From positions 64,135,501 to 64,199,500 of the forward strand of contig NC_069369.1 of NCBI RefSeq assembly GCF_021730395.1: a stretch of 64,000 bases of DNA. The letters run 5' to 3'. This document shows positions 11,181 through 22,309 of the stretch, piece by piece. The notes beneath the pieces are model-generated. The model was not told where the DNA came from, ran no database searches, and saw nothing but the letters and a program-made list of their open reading frames with translations. The DNA is from Mercenaria mercenaria. Lineage: Eukaryota; Mollusca; Bivalvia; Venerida; Veneridae. Each line of letters opens with the position of its first letter. Position 1 is the first letter of the stretch. The translations under genes were made by a program, and so were the position numbers.

Positions 11181-12962
11181 TTATATTGTCACATCAACTG
11201 AAATGGCCAGCCATGTTTGACTTATGAGACACCTACAGACATTGAACAGCATTACTATTTTTTAAATGCCTAAGGCACCAGGCAGATATGCAATCGGTAA
11301 CTATTGTTTAACTAGCTTGCAGTTCATCAAGCAGTCTTTCTTTAGTGACAACTTGCCAGCCTCTGATGGTACTCTATTTTTTGATCTCCCAATTGTATGG
11401 CATGCATCTTATCCATTAGCCACCACATCTGGGTAGTTGTTCTTGAAATCTTGATAATAGACTTTTGAACAAATAATAATATGATGATATGACACTGTTG
11501 TATAGAAAAATTGATTGTAATTTCATTAAACAATGCTTTAATTAAGAAATATTTCATGTACACTAGCACATACCAGCACAGAACTGTTGGTACTACAGGT
11601 ATCTGTTTTAATTACCTTACTTTAGCCTGTGCACATTTTCTGAAATAGAAATACAACATTAGCTTTACTTTTTCAGGTATAGAAATCTTCAGTAAACACA
11701 GTTTTTAGAGGGCTACAAGTACAGGGTTTTAAATTGTGGAACAAAGGAAGTTATTTTTGTCTTCCGTAAGACCTGTTGGGCCTGTTCAAGACTTATACAT
11801 GATATACATATTAACTTCTACTTGTCAGAATTCATCATAAAATATGTCATACCAGATAGCACACAGTACTATTTGTCCATATAGAGTATATCATTTATTT
11901 GTTTGAAAGTATTTTGACTGTTCACAACTGATGTAGTATCTGTTGCCTTTTGTCGCTGTGCATTTGAAACCCACGCTAGGGGTATATAGCATTCTTTCAT
12001 GCAAGAAACTAATCCAGCTAGTTTACATAGGGTTGGCAGTTCTAACAGTTTCCTGCTCTTGCCTGAAATAATACATGGGGTCTTTGTCACCATCAAAAGC
12101 TTGGAAGTGATACTTTAATAAAATAGTTTGGTCCCTTTAAGTCCCTTATGTTTTGATGTCAACAAGTAAGTAGTAACATTACACCACGCCACAATGAACT
12201 GAAATTATGGTTATATAGCTTGATGAACTAAATTAGATTTTAGCTGAAATTTCTACAATTTAAAAATAATCAATCATGTTTAATAATGTGCTACAGGAGT
12301 TTTACATGTCAACAGGTTTCTCAAGCACTACTTTATGAAATGCTTTCAAAGGTGACACATGTCTTCTGCATCATTAGTTGATGTTTTGATGCCATTCCTC
12401 ACCACAAACCCATTTTGCGGGGGATACCAATTTGCTTGTTCAAATATTCAATTGTTCAAATTTATTTAACTGAAAATAATGTTTTGAGTGATATATGCTA
12501 GAAAATGGTGAATTGTATAATTGTTTTTTGTCTGTGTCAGTGGTAGAGCGGTTATTCCTTATTTTCATAATTTTGTCTTATTATTTTGATTTGTACATAT
12601 TTTTCCTCTTATTTTTTACGGTTTTATGTGGGAATTAGGATTTTTGCAAAATCTTACTTATGCATACATGTAAGGTGCATTTAATAACAAGAAATGTTAA
12701 TAAAATTATGCACGCTTTTCTTGAAAATCCGTTTATCTACTACTGACTATTTTATTAGGTGATCATAAGCAATCATGATAAAATCACTATAAAAAGCATG
12801 TTATTGAAACATATTTATGTGTTTGATAGATGCTATTTCATCACTTTTTCACGTGCTCAAGTCTGGGACAGAACAGCTAGACCTTGCACGAGAATTCTTT
12901 TGTTCAAAGAGGTCTTTCAGAAAAATATAGACCTCTGTCTAACAAAAGAAGAGGTATGTAAA
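11181..12962. other. AT-rich intergenic DNA
   Basis: Several chance frames of 75 codons or fewer, none recognisable. A segment at 11276-11305 (GGCACCAGGCAG...GCAATCGGTAAC) recurs at 60896-60925, so part of the stretch is repetitive. Confidence 0.45.
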
Positions 12963-13595
12963 TGCACAGTGCACAACTAGGGTTGGTACTGATCACATGT
13001 GTTAAGTTTCAATAAATTGTGTGCATGGGTTCAGGAGATTAGGCGCGCACTAGTTTGTATATGTAAGATCTTTGCATATAGTACAGTAACACAAAATAAA
13101 GTCCTGTGACTCTGCCAAAAAAAAAAATTAAAAGTCGGATATCGACCTCGTACATCGGCCTTTCTCTGTAGGAAAGACCTGCGCACGGGCTTCTCGAAAC
13201 TACTCGAGCGCGAAGTTCACAAGAAGCCCGTGCGCACGTCTTTCCTACACAGAAAGACCTCGTACTCGGTCGATATTCTATACGTAACGTTCTTTTAGAT
13301 AAATATTCTGCAGAGGTATGGGATTTTGTTTTTTGGTACTATGCTATATACATAGAGTCTACATAATAATAAATTATATGCAATCTTGTGCGTGCCTAAT
13401 CTCCCGAACCATTGCGCACAATTTTATGAAACTTACACAAGTGATCAATACCAACCTTACTTGTGCATGATGCATGTTAGGTTCTTTCAGAAAAATATTC
13501 TGCAGAGTTATGGGATTTTGTTTTTTGTTGCTATGCTATAAAAATAGAGTCTATATACAAACAGTCCACATAATTATGCAATCTTATGTGCGTCA
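12963..13595. mobile_element. Nested foldback element with an extra arm copy
   Basis: Outer arms 12963-13118 and 13308-13475 are imperfect reverse complements. Inside them an inner palindrome has arms 13137-13196 and 13210-13275, sharing for example CGCACGGGCTTCT / AGAAGCCCGTGCG. A further direct copy of the first part of the right arm follows at 13479-13595. The unit is non-coding. The structure fits a non-autonomous foldback/MITE; the extra copy may come from slippage or a second partial insertion. Confidence 0.7.
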
Positions 13596-13669
13596 AATTG
13601 CAATATACTGCGTCAGTGCGTGCGGGGGTACATTCATCACCTTCAGTGATAGCTCTAGTTGAACTTGGT

Positions 13670-14280
13670 TTTTAGCATTGTTATAAGGAACTCTCCCAAT
13701 TTTATTCAGATGGGGACACTTGGTCCCTTTTAGGGGCTGTCAGAGCTAAAAAACAAAAATATCTTTAAAGCGCTTTTGAATCTTCATCCAATATGGTCTG
13801 TAGCATTCTTATAAAGATCTCTGTTAAATTACTTTGCTTGGCCTCTTAAAGGGGCCACTACAGCTAGAAATAGAAATATCTTTAAATGACCTTTTCTCTT
13901 GTTTGTTGATTTTCGTTGAAATTAGTCCATAGCATCATTGTAAGGTCCTCTATCAAATTTGTTCAAATGAGGGCACATGGTCATTTTTATATTTTTATAC
14001 TGATTACAATTATTATTATTCATGATTCAGTGTGTCATACATATATTCTCAGTCATATGGTCATGGTCAGGCGAGCGACTTAGGCCCGCTCATTCCGTCT
14101 GTCACACTTGCTGTTGTACTCAATTGCTCTTACAGTTACCATACATGGTATGATTAGGCTTAATAAGTAGGTGACCCCAAATGTTTTGAGGATAAGTAGA
14201 TCAAGGTCATACTAATCAGAGGACTGAAAATGGGACAAAGCATCATTGGGGCATACACGTTGTACAAACAGCTCTTATAA
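13670..14280. repeat. Decayed tandem repeat ending in Helentron-like sequence
   Basis: Two diverged units with the phrases TAGCATTCTTATAA and GGGGCCACTA-type segments match the family at 59540-60889. Further on, GGCGAGCGACTTAGGCCC near 14078 and ACAGCTCTTATAA at 14270-14282 resemble worn 3' ends of Helentron-like elements. Confidence 0.45.
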
Positions 14281-14699
14281 ATATGTGTATCTTAACTGAT
14301 TTCTTGTTTTTAAATTTTTATGTATCCATCAAAGATTGGCCATGGTGTTTACAGAACTGAAAGCCGAGCTGTGATTTTTGAAAATTTATTATAAAGTTCT
14401 AAATGGAAATAAATTTGAAAAAAAAAACAGACAGCTTCTTGTATTTTCTAAGCTACCACTTAACCATAGTGTTATTTGATTGGTATCAAAGATAAATGTA
14501 TGCCGTGGAGTTTAGTTTAAGGGTAAATGAGACAGTTGCCTATATGTATATAGGGCAAAAAGTTTCCTACTGGCAGAATTTCTTTAAATTAGAATCAAGT
14601 TTAAAACGAAAATATGAATTAAAATCATAGGTACCCAGGCTTGATCATGATTTATCTGCCCTTAAAAATTGATTTTTTTCAGTATTTTCTGACTCATTA

Positions 14700-15370
14700 G
14701 TCAACCATGTCGGCTCAAGGTCAAGGTCACAACTCGAGATCAAAGGTTTGAGCCTTCCATTTAGTGTCCGCTCTGTATCTTCTAAACCCCTTAATGGATT
14801 TTCATGAAACTTGGGTCAATTGATAACCTCATCAAGACAATGTGCAGAACTTATGATTCAACCATGTCGGCTCAAGATCAAGGTCACAACACGAGATCAA
14901 ATGTTTTAGCCTTCCATTTTGTGTCCGCTCTGTATCTTCTAATCCCCTTGAGGTATTTTCATGAAACTTGGGTCAAATGATCACCTCATCAAGACAATGG
15001 CAGAACTTGAGTCAACCATGTCGGCTCAAGGTCAAGGTCACAACTCGAGATCAAATTGTGTCCGTTCTGTATCTCCTAAACCCCTTGAGGATTTTCATGA
15101 AACTTGGGTCAAATTGTCACCTCATGAAGACGATGTGCAGAACTAATAAGTTAGCCATGTCGGCTCAAGGTCAAGGTCACAACTCCAGGTCAAAGGTTTG
15201 AGCTCTGTATCTCCTAAACCCCTTGAAGGATTTTCAAGAAACTGGTCAAATGATCACCTCATGAAGACGATGTTCAGAACTTATGAGTCAGCCATGTTGG
15301 CTTAAGGTCAAGGTCACATCTCAAGGTCAAATGTTTAAGCCTTCCATTTTGGGTCCGCTCTTTATCTCCT
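14700..15370. repeat. ~150-base tandem repeat, five units
   Basis: Units begin near 14701, 14858, 15014, 15154 and 15286. They share ACCATGTCGGCTCAAGGTCA, CCTTCCATTTTGTGTCCGCT and TTTTCATGAAACTTGGGTCA. The style matches tandem cores of mollusc Helentron-like elements, but clear termini were not found. Short frames of 61-77 codons are by-products of the repeat. Confidence 0.75.
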
Positions 15371-15683
15371 CAACTCCTTGAAAGATTTTCACACAAGATA
15401 GTGTTACATGTTACATCAGCTAAGACTTGTGCAAAATGTAAACATGTGAAATGAATTAGACAGATAAATACAGGTAAGGTACAAAAGTTTTTTTTTCTTT
15501 GTTTAAAAAAATGAAATTGAGTCTGTGTGTTTAATTTGATAAGTAAAATAACCGTTAGATGTATGGATAACAAATCAATTTTCAACGAAAGTAACCTAAG
15601 ATAGTTTTAATTCCAAATTGTATCTTTTGAGAGTATATGCACGATTAACATTAACACTATATAGATCAAATATTTAATAAAAG

Positions 15684-16628
15684 TAGTTCATGAATAAATT
15701 GCGTAAAATGGTAAGTTCATTGAAGCGTGAACAATTTGAACAGTACAACCCCCAAAATGAAAAATCACAAAATCCGAGTTCTTAGTATCTCGTGTGCTCC
15801 CCCCCCCAAACTCCCCACCCCGACAGCATTAGCCCTTAGCCTGTTGGCGGCAAGTGATTCTGCCTTTGCGACCAGTGCAGAAACCAAGATCAGCCTGTAC
15901 ATTCGTGCAGTCTGATCATGGTTTGCACTGATCGTTATTCAGCCAGTAAGTTTTCAGTGAACACCCCTTTGATAAACAAGTGGTACTGTCCAACTTGAAA
16001 GATGGACCAGTCCATTTTAGAAATATAACTGGGTAAAGATTAATAACGCCTGTACACCTGGAACGCATGGACCAAACGAACGGTCTGATACGCCTCTGTG
16101 GAATACCAGTCCATGTTCTAACAACAGCATTTTGTAGCTCATTGAGAACAGGTCTCAGTCTCCTGACTCCTCCCAATGTCCAATAGGGTTCAAGTCAGGA
16201 GACTTTGAACACCACGGTACTGTAGCACACGAATGTTGTGTCTCTGCAGCATACTAAGTATTACGTATAGCAGCAGCTGTATGACAGGTATCGAATCTTG
16301 CTTCTCATTTGCATGCCCCTGTTTGGCTAATTATGGTGAATGGCGACTGGCGTCAGAATTCGTTTTGATACCGGGCTGCGTTTTGATTACCATTCACCAC
16401 CACAGTTCTGGTCTTAGTGTTCAGTGAAACGCCCGCCCAAATCATTATCGACCCTCTTCGGAACTGGTCGTTCTCAATGACGTTAGCGTCATGGAAACGT
16501 TCTCCGCACCGCCAATAACACGAGATACTAAGAACTCGGATTGTGTGATTTTTCATTTTGGGGGCTGTGCTGTTCAAATTGTTCACGCTTCAATGAACTT
16601 GCCATTTTACGCAATTGTTTCATGACTC
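15684..16628 (-). mobile_element. Internally deleted Tc1-like transposon with ~110-base terminal inverted repeats
   Basis: Sequence at about 15684-15796 returns inverted at 16517-16628 with few mismatches, forming long terminal inverted repeats. Between them, on the minus strand, are two pieces of a Tc1-family transposase C-terminal half. One contains GERFHDANVIEND and GSIMIWAGVS followed by NQNAARYQNEF (16353-16520). The other has SPDLNPIGH, the third catalytic Asp region, then LNELQNAVVRTWTGIPQ and MRSRCTGVI (about 16050-16200). The pieces are in different frames and the N-terminal DNA-binding half is absent, because the left repeat runs straight into the catalytic part. A TTAA-type MITE is nested at 15829-16043. 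Confidence 0.8.
15829..16043 (+). mobile_element. TTAA-type MITE (piggyBac-like), copy 1
   Basis: It matches the five other copies in this window: CCCTTAGCCTG at one end, internal GATTCTGCCTTTGCGACCAG and AAGTGGTACTGTCC-type phrases, and GGGTAAAGATTAA at the other end. It lies inside the Tc1-like element, so it is the younger insertion. Confidence 0.75.
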
Positions 16629-17201
16629 ACTTTTTTCAAATATTGGATTTATATAGTGTCCAGTTTTGTTGAAATAGGTCCAAAGGTTAGCGAGGTATAT
16701 CCAAAATTGTAGGTGGGGAGTTAGAAATTTTGCTGAGTATAGTTCTGTGATATAAAAGCTACCGGTCGTTTCTTTTCCAACTTGCCTGTATACTTGCCCT
16801 TGACCAATTTTACAACACGGTTATCTGTTATTGATAACTTGATATCTGTCAAAGTTTAAACATGCGTACTTTTAGTAAAAGGCCAAATGGAAATAGAATT
16901 GAAGAATTATTCATGACAGTGTGTGTATCGTCTACTAGTTATTCATAATTCTAAGTTTTAACGGTCCCTGTGAATGATGCAAATATATGTTAGATTATTG
17001 AATTGTTAAATATACATATACTTTTCTATGCCTTCATATTGTACTCGTTTGTCTTCCACTATAATTAGATAATCGGTTTTAATCTATTTTTGTGTGTTGA
17101 ACTGTTTTTATTAATATTACAGAAGGCCACATTGAAATTTAAGATGTTTAATATGTTCTAACACTGTTATATATCTTTATGTGTTACCTTCTTTAAATAA
17201 A

Positions 17202-17245
<44 letters not shown>
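16629..17245. other. AT-rich DNA ending in an (ATT)n tail
   Basis: The last part has CTTTAAATAAAG directly followed by about 14 ATT/TTA triplets (17203-17245). A poly(A)-signal-like motif joined to a simple triplet tail is how many non-LTR retrotransposons end, so this may be a LINE 3' end. No coding remnant supports it. Confidence 0.35.
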
Positions 17246-17248
<3 letters not shown>

Positions 17249-18069
17249 ACATCGACCCCATCAAAAGTACGAGAACTATCCTTAAGATATAACATAATAA
17301 AAAATATCAACTAACTGTTAACATAAAAAGATAAGTTACAACAAAGAAAGTCCTACTGAAAAAAATGTGTATAATTTGTGAGTGAAGAAAACTATTATTT
17401 AACTATTAGTACTGAATAAAATCTATTAGAAGAAAAGATACTATCCAAGCTTCTTATATAATACTAAATGAAAGGTTTCTAAGTAAATAACTACATGTAT
17501 ATGCAATGACTAATATCAAGTGAACGCAAGTTATAATAACATCAGTATATAAAGCGTCTGTTAAGTAAGGCCAGGTCTACCGTCAACTTTAATAACTGAA
17601 CATTTGTGTTATTTACAGTATCAAATTACATTACATATAATTTATGCTGAAAAAGCAAAACAAAATCATTAGATATTTCCGTAACATATTTCATACGATG
17701 TGTATAAAAATGAAACAGATGTGAAAGGATCGGGGAAAGCGAATCAAAGATTTACTTATTGCATCACATTTATTTACAGTAACTACTCTATTCATGTATA
17801 TATCCTTTTAAAAGCATACAAGCGAATATAAATCTAAAAATACAGTATGATTATATATATATGCAGAAAATGAATGTTGACATTGAACAGATACAATTTG
17901 TTTATAAAACTAATTTTATAATGTTTAATCCGTATGATTACATCAAATCTGTGAAAACAGTTTTTGTCTCAGAAACAACAACATTGTTCATGCCTTCAAG
18001 CACTCAAGGTATAATGTTATTGTTTGCCGTTTGTAGAAACAAACTATCGTTCCTTGAAACTTGATGATG
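17246..18069. other. 3' flank of the SDR gene, no feature recognised
   Basis: AT-rich. The SDR transcript would end here on the minus strand. A 67-codon plus-strand frame (17861-18064) is not recognisable. Confidence 0.4.
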
Positions 18070-18825
18070 TTATATTTTGGTTGTAATATTACATAATAAA
18101 CCACCGTCAACAACGTGCATTTGGCCAGTTACCATGGCAGAATGATCACTTAGGAGATAAAGGATCGGGTCAACTATTTCATTCATCTCAAGAAGCCTAC
18201 CCATCGATGATCGAGCAACAGCAGTTTTATCCAGAGGAAGACCATTCTGTATCAGTTCTCGAATCATTGGTGTCATAACGAGCGAGGGATTCACGGAGTT
18301 CACGCGTATTCCGTGTGGCCCAAGTTCAAGAGCAAATACTTTTGAAGCCATGTCCATTGCAGCCTTTGATATATTATAGGGTAAGCCATTTGGAAACGAG
18401 GCCAGACCTCCTATGCTGGATACGTTAACTATGGAGCCCTTCACCTTAGCCTCTATCATTTTCTTTGCGATAACTTGCGAACAGTTTATTGCGCTCAGAA
18501 GATTGTTGTCCAGTACTTTGCAAATATTTTCCCTCGGACAATCAACAGCTGCGTAGTCATGGGCACTAATTCCAGCATTATTCACCAACCCATCCAGAAC
18601 CTCAAGCTTTTCTATTTTTTTCTTCGTATCTTCCCAGTCACATAAATCCGCTACAATAGGTGTTATACTTGGATATTCTTCTGTTAACGAATCGAGTGTA
18701 GATTTTGTCCGACTTAAAGCATAAACTTTGCAACCACTTTCACTTAGAGCAATAGCCACTCCTCGTCCAATTCCTTTACCTGCTCCCGTCACTAGCACTT
18801 TCTTCCCACTAAAGTCAAAAGACAT
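18070..18825 (-). CDS. DCXR: DCXR-type short-chain dehydrogenase/reductase (L-xylulose/carbonyl reductase)
   Basis: A single uninterrupted 251-residue frame, close to the 244 residues usual for DCXR. Family members reduce L-xylulose to xylitol and reactive dicarbonyls with NADPH, as tetramers in cytosol or at membranes. Visible features, in order: Rossmann TGAGKGIG (13-20); SRT (38-40), the NADPH-favouring site after beta-2; D60; NNAG (82-85); N108 of the catalytic tetrad; S137 in NVSS; Y150 and K154 in YNISK; then ELGPHGIRVNSVNP with VMTPM, the DCXR-like substrate-loop start; and the C-terminal strand GQMHVVDGG. The start MSFDFSGKKVLVTGAG aligns with the usual family N-terminus. No intron is present. 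The sequence ends in NITTKI rather than the human WAC. Three broken relatives follow at 21.6-24.5 kb. DCXR subfamily membership is a homology inference; the real substrate is unknown. Confidence 0.92.
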   Translation of the reverse strand: MSFDFSGKKVLVTGAGKGIGRGVAIALSESGCKVYALSRTKSTLDSLTEEYPSITPIVADLCDWEDTKKKIEKLEVLDGLVNNAGISAHDYAAVDCPRENICKVLDNNLLSAINCSQVIAKKMIEAKVKGSIVNVSSIGGLASFPNGLPYNISKAAMDMASKVFALELGPHGIRVNSVNPSLVMTPMIRELIQNGLPLDKTAVARSSMGRLLEMNEIVDPILYLLSDHSAMVTGQMHVVDGGLLCNITTKI

Positions 18826-19489
18826 TGTTAGTTCAAATTACTGCCAAATTAAACAGAAACATATAAAACATAAATTTTACGTACACGAGAAAATTACTGA
18901 CTGTGAATTTTATCAATGCAAACAAATTTCTACACCAATGCATGTTTTAGCGTCGTAACATTATGAAGTTGTCCCAGATCGTCATCCAGGTGTGATCTAT
19001 ATCGGTTTAGATTTCAGTATTTGCGTTTAATTTTAAGTAAAAAAAAATTAAAGTTTAACTTAGTCCGCATAAGTCAAATAGCATTGTCAGTTATGGAAAA
19101 TTTTGTACTGTGTCGGTTTTATTTTACTTACTTTTAATTTGTCTTCACACTGTTTTATTATACATTTTTGCATAAAACTACTTTTTCACTGGATTCGCCC
19201 ATGTATTACGCCCGTGTATTAACATGGCGATTCACGTGATGATAATGAATGATTTTTATTTTTGAAATGCTTTGCCAGGGGCGGACATTTATTCCTGCGC
19301 AAATGGATATCTGTTATCTGCGTCTTGTTTTTTCCATAGTATAACATCTTTTAGTAGCATAAAAGATGCAATCTAATCCATACTATGTGGTATTGGCTTT
19401 GGGTTTGTTGAAAAACGTACAGGGAAATCAATAAGTCAATGAGTCTTAAGCTGATCTGAAAAAAAGGGTAATGTTTACAGTTAAAATCA
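18826..19489. other. 5' flank of the SDR gene
   Basis: AT-rich DNA upstream of the minus-strand SDR start; no clear TATA or initiator could be singled out. Confidence 0.4.
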
Positions 19490-19768
19490 AGCAATTACAA
19501 TTTGGAATTTTTTACAAGTGTCTGACTTTTCAATTGTTTCTTAAGAATAGTAGATCTCAGCGGGTATTTGGCTCTATATGCCATCCACAAATGGGAGTAG
19601 TTTTTTACGAGAAATTGCAATATATCGGGTCGGTTAAGCCTATTTAAAATTAAAATTTTTGGGTGTCGTATATGTTCACTTAATAAATGAATCACATTTT
19701 AATAGTCATCTCCAAATTTTAGGTATGTGACAGGGCCATTTCTTATAATGGAAGCCTATGAAAAATTC
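19490..19768 (-). repeat. ~280-base dispersed repeat, copy A
   Basis: Its reverse complement matches 62465-62755 over almost the whole length, sharing CATTATAAGAAATG, CCTGTCACATACC, ATTAAAATGTGATTC, TAAATAGGCTTAACCGA and CAGACACTTGTAAAA, with a short insertion difference near the end. It is non-coding; probably a MITE or a fragment of a larger transposon. Confidence 0.8.
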
Positions 19769-20681
19769 AACCTTTTGCTGTATCAGTTACCAAGTTACCT
19801 TCGGCCTCGGACAAAAACATTCCCGCGGGTATCTGCAGACTTTAATACATAAAAAAACGTGTATTATCCCTACTGTCATGTTTTGCGCATACACGCATAC
19901 AATAACGTCATGTCAAAAGTTTTATTTGCGTGCGTAAATATTTATTACCAAATCTTCCTGGTTATATAACTATGGTCAACTGTGTGTACTTGTTAAAACA
20001 GGGATGCCACAATAGGTGGACTTGATTCATACAGCTTTGGGCTATCCCGATCACGTGATCGGCACACCGAAATGCGCCGTGAAGTTTTGATCAGGCTTAT
20101 CGGCATGTCCCTTATGTGTACCGAATTTAAGCGCGCGCATCCAGCCCGACTGAAACAAGTCCAGATCGGGCGAAATCGTGGTACCGGTCGAAAACGGGGT
20201 ACACAGTTCTAATTTCCATGGAGAGCAATTACTAAAATAAAAAGATGTTTATTTCTTTGAGTATAACCAAGTTAACCACATGTTTACTATTTTCACATGT
20301 AACGCAGTTACGAGTGACTACGTCATTCAATTTGGCAACGTAACAACTAAAACGTCACATTATTAATATGGAAGAATTTTTTTTAAATGTTTAGATTTTG
20401 TTTGTAATCTTATTACGGTGGAAATATTTCTATTTATAGCATGCTGGTAATTATCTATAAGATATGATACATATCAGTCACACTCTAAGTATAGTTTTGC
20501 CAGTCTTTCTGTATTATTTTCTAATGTTTCGCGTAAATCGGGGTGAAAATTGTAGTCGCACTTTGGTATTTACAGCGTAGTTTTCTATCGAAATAACGTT
20601 ACTTAACGAGCATTACGTAACGTAAATAATATAATGAAACAGAAGTTTATGTCGTGTGCGTCATTGGAATATATGTTCAAT
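19769..20681. other. Intergenic DNA, no gene recognised
   Basis: It includes a slightly GC-richer patch (20040-20210) with GATCACGTGATC, but no gene or known repeat. Confidence 0.4.
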
Positions 20682-20957
20682 GGGACCTCCGTAGCCGAGT
20701 GGTTAAGGTCGCTGACTTTAAATCACATGCCCCTCATCGATGCGGTTTCGAGCCTCACTCGGGGCGTTGAATTCTTCATGTGCGAAGGTCATCCAGCTGG
20801 CTTACGGAAGGTCGGTGGTTCTACCCAGATATCCGCTCGTGATGAAATAATGCACGGAGAGGCACCTGGGGTCTTCCTCCACCATCAAAACTGGAAGGTC
20901 GCCATATGTCCTATAATTGTGTCGGTGCGACGTTAAACCCAACAAAATAAATAAATA
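20682..20957 (+). mobile_element. tRNA-derived SINE (RUDI/V-SINE-like)
   Basis: The head has box A GTAGCCGAGTGG (20691-20702) and box B GGTTTCGAGCC (20744-20754), as in Leu/Ser-type tRNAs. The body contains AAGGTCATCCAGCTGGCTTA and GGTCGGTGGTTCTACCCAG. The tail GTGTCGGTGCGACGTTAAAC is followed by a short A/AAT run. This resembles RUDI, a mollusc V-SINE, from memory of that family. A more diverged copy of the same type lies near 45270-45490. Confidence 0.8.
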
Positions 20958-21646
20958 CATGCACTACACAAACATATTTAGACAAAGTAAAGTATATAGA
21001 CATAGGTCAATCTAAACAAAGGAAAACATAATGACACTGTATTGGAATGACCAGTGTCAAAAACACAACCAGGGAGTTGAAACCTGTTAACGGTTTACCA
21101 TATCTTACTCCTAATCCCCAACATGTTCTCCAAAGTTGCGGAAAAATGTTTATATGAATTATCTCTGCACACTAATAAAATCTGTAATAAGACATAGCTT
21201 CTAACGAACAAAAATGCTCTTGTACATTTTGTAAGTTTACATAAACAAAAATCTTAAAGAACCGTGTATATGCAGATGCCCACTTCATTAGCAAAAGATA
21301 GAGCACAAAGAGGTACACAACTAGGACGACGTAGCAGACCAAGAGACAAAGCAGGTCCGTCCCGGTCAGGCATAAGCGCTGCCTTTTATGGAGTCTTCTA
21401 CCTATTCCGTAAAGTCTCATAACATACAACAACTTAGGAGATAAATGAAAATTCTGTTCTTGGAAAATGTACATGAGAAAATATATTTGAAAAACTTTAA
21501 ACGCCTGACTTCGGAACTTGTTCGTTTAATAAAGACTATATCTTCTACAATCCGTCCATAAACAAACAACTATTTCCAAGAGAAAGAAGTTAGTCCTTAT
21601 GATTCTACTACCTATGTTCCGTTTTGACTTGATGTAATATCTTTTA

Positions 21647-21712
21647 CTACACTTTCACAATTATATTTGACAGCAACCCGCCATCCACAACGTGCATCGG
21701 GTCTGTCATCAT
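21647..21712 (-). pseudogene. 3'-terminal fragment of an SDR gene
   Basis: The minus strand encodes a 21-residue C-terminus including MHVVDGGLLSNI, ending in VKV and a stop. It corresponds to the last residues of the DCXR-type paralogues here. The rest of the gene is missing, replaced by a MITE fragment at 21711. Confidence 0.75.
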
Positions 21713-21787
21713 TACCCTTTGCCAGCTGGCAAGTGATTCTGCCTTTGCGACCAGTGCAGACAAAGATCAGCCTGCACATCCGTGCAT
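21711..21787 (+). mobile_element. TTAA-type MITE, copy 2 (truncated)
   Basis: It contains only the first 77 bases of the family, to the AGCCTGCACATCCGTGCA segment. It is cut at the junction with the second unit of the tandem duplication. Confidence 0.7.
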
Positions 21788-22309
21788 CCAAACAAAGGAA
21801 CACATAATGGCATTGTATTGGAATGTCCAGTGTCAAAAACACAACCAGGGAGTTGAAACCTGTTAACGGTTTACCATACCTTACTCCTAATCCCCAACAT
21901 GTTCTCCAAAGTTGCGGAACAATGTTTATATGAATTATCTCAGTACACTAATAAAATCTATAATAAGACATAGCTTCTAACGAACAAAAATGCTCTTGTA
22001 CATTTTGTAAGTTTACATAAACAAAAATCTTAACGAATCGTGTATATGCAGATGCTCAATTCATTAGCAGAAGATAGAGCACCAAGAGGTACACAACTAG
22101 GACGACGTAGCAGACCAGGAGACAAAGCAGGTCCGTCCCGGTCAGGCATAAGCGCTGCCTTTTATGGAGTCTTCTTGCTATTCCGTAAAGTCTTATAACA
22201 TAGAACAACTTAGGAGATAAATAAAAATTCTGTTCTTGGAAAATGTACATAGAAAAATATATGATTCTATACTGTCTATGTTCCGTTTTGACTTGATGTA
22301 ATATCTTTA

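Noticed and set aside
14961-15201. Two overlapping 61-77-codon frames as genes
   Set aside because: They follow the 150-base tandem repeat and encode no known motif.
20691-20760. A functional tRNA-Leu/Ser gene
   Set aside because: Box A and box B are present, but the sequence continues into a SINE body and tail and the cloverleaf is imperfect; it is the tRNA-derived head of a SINE.
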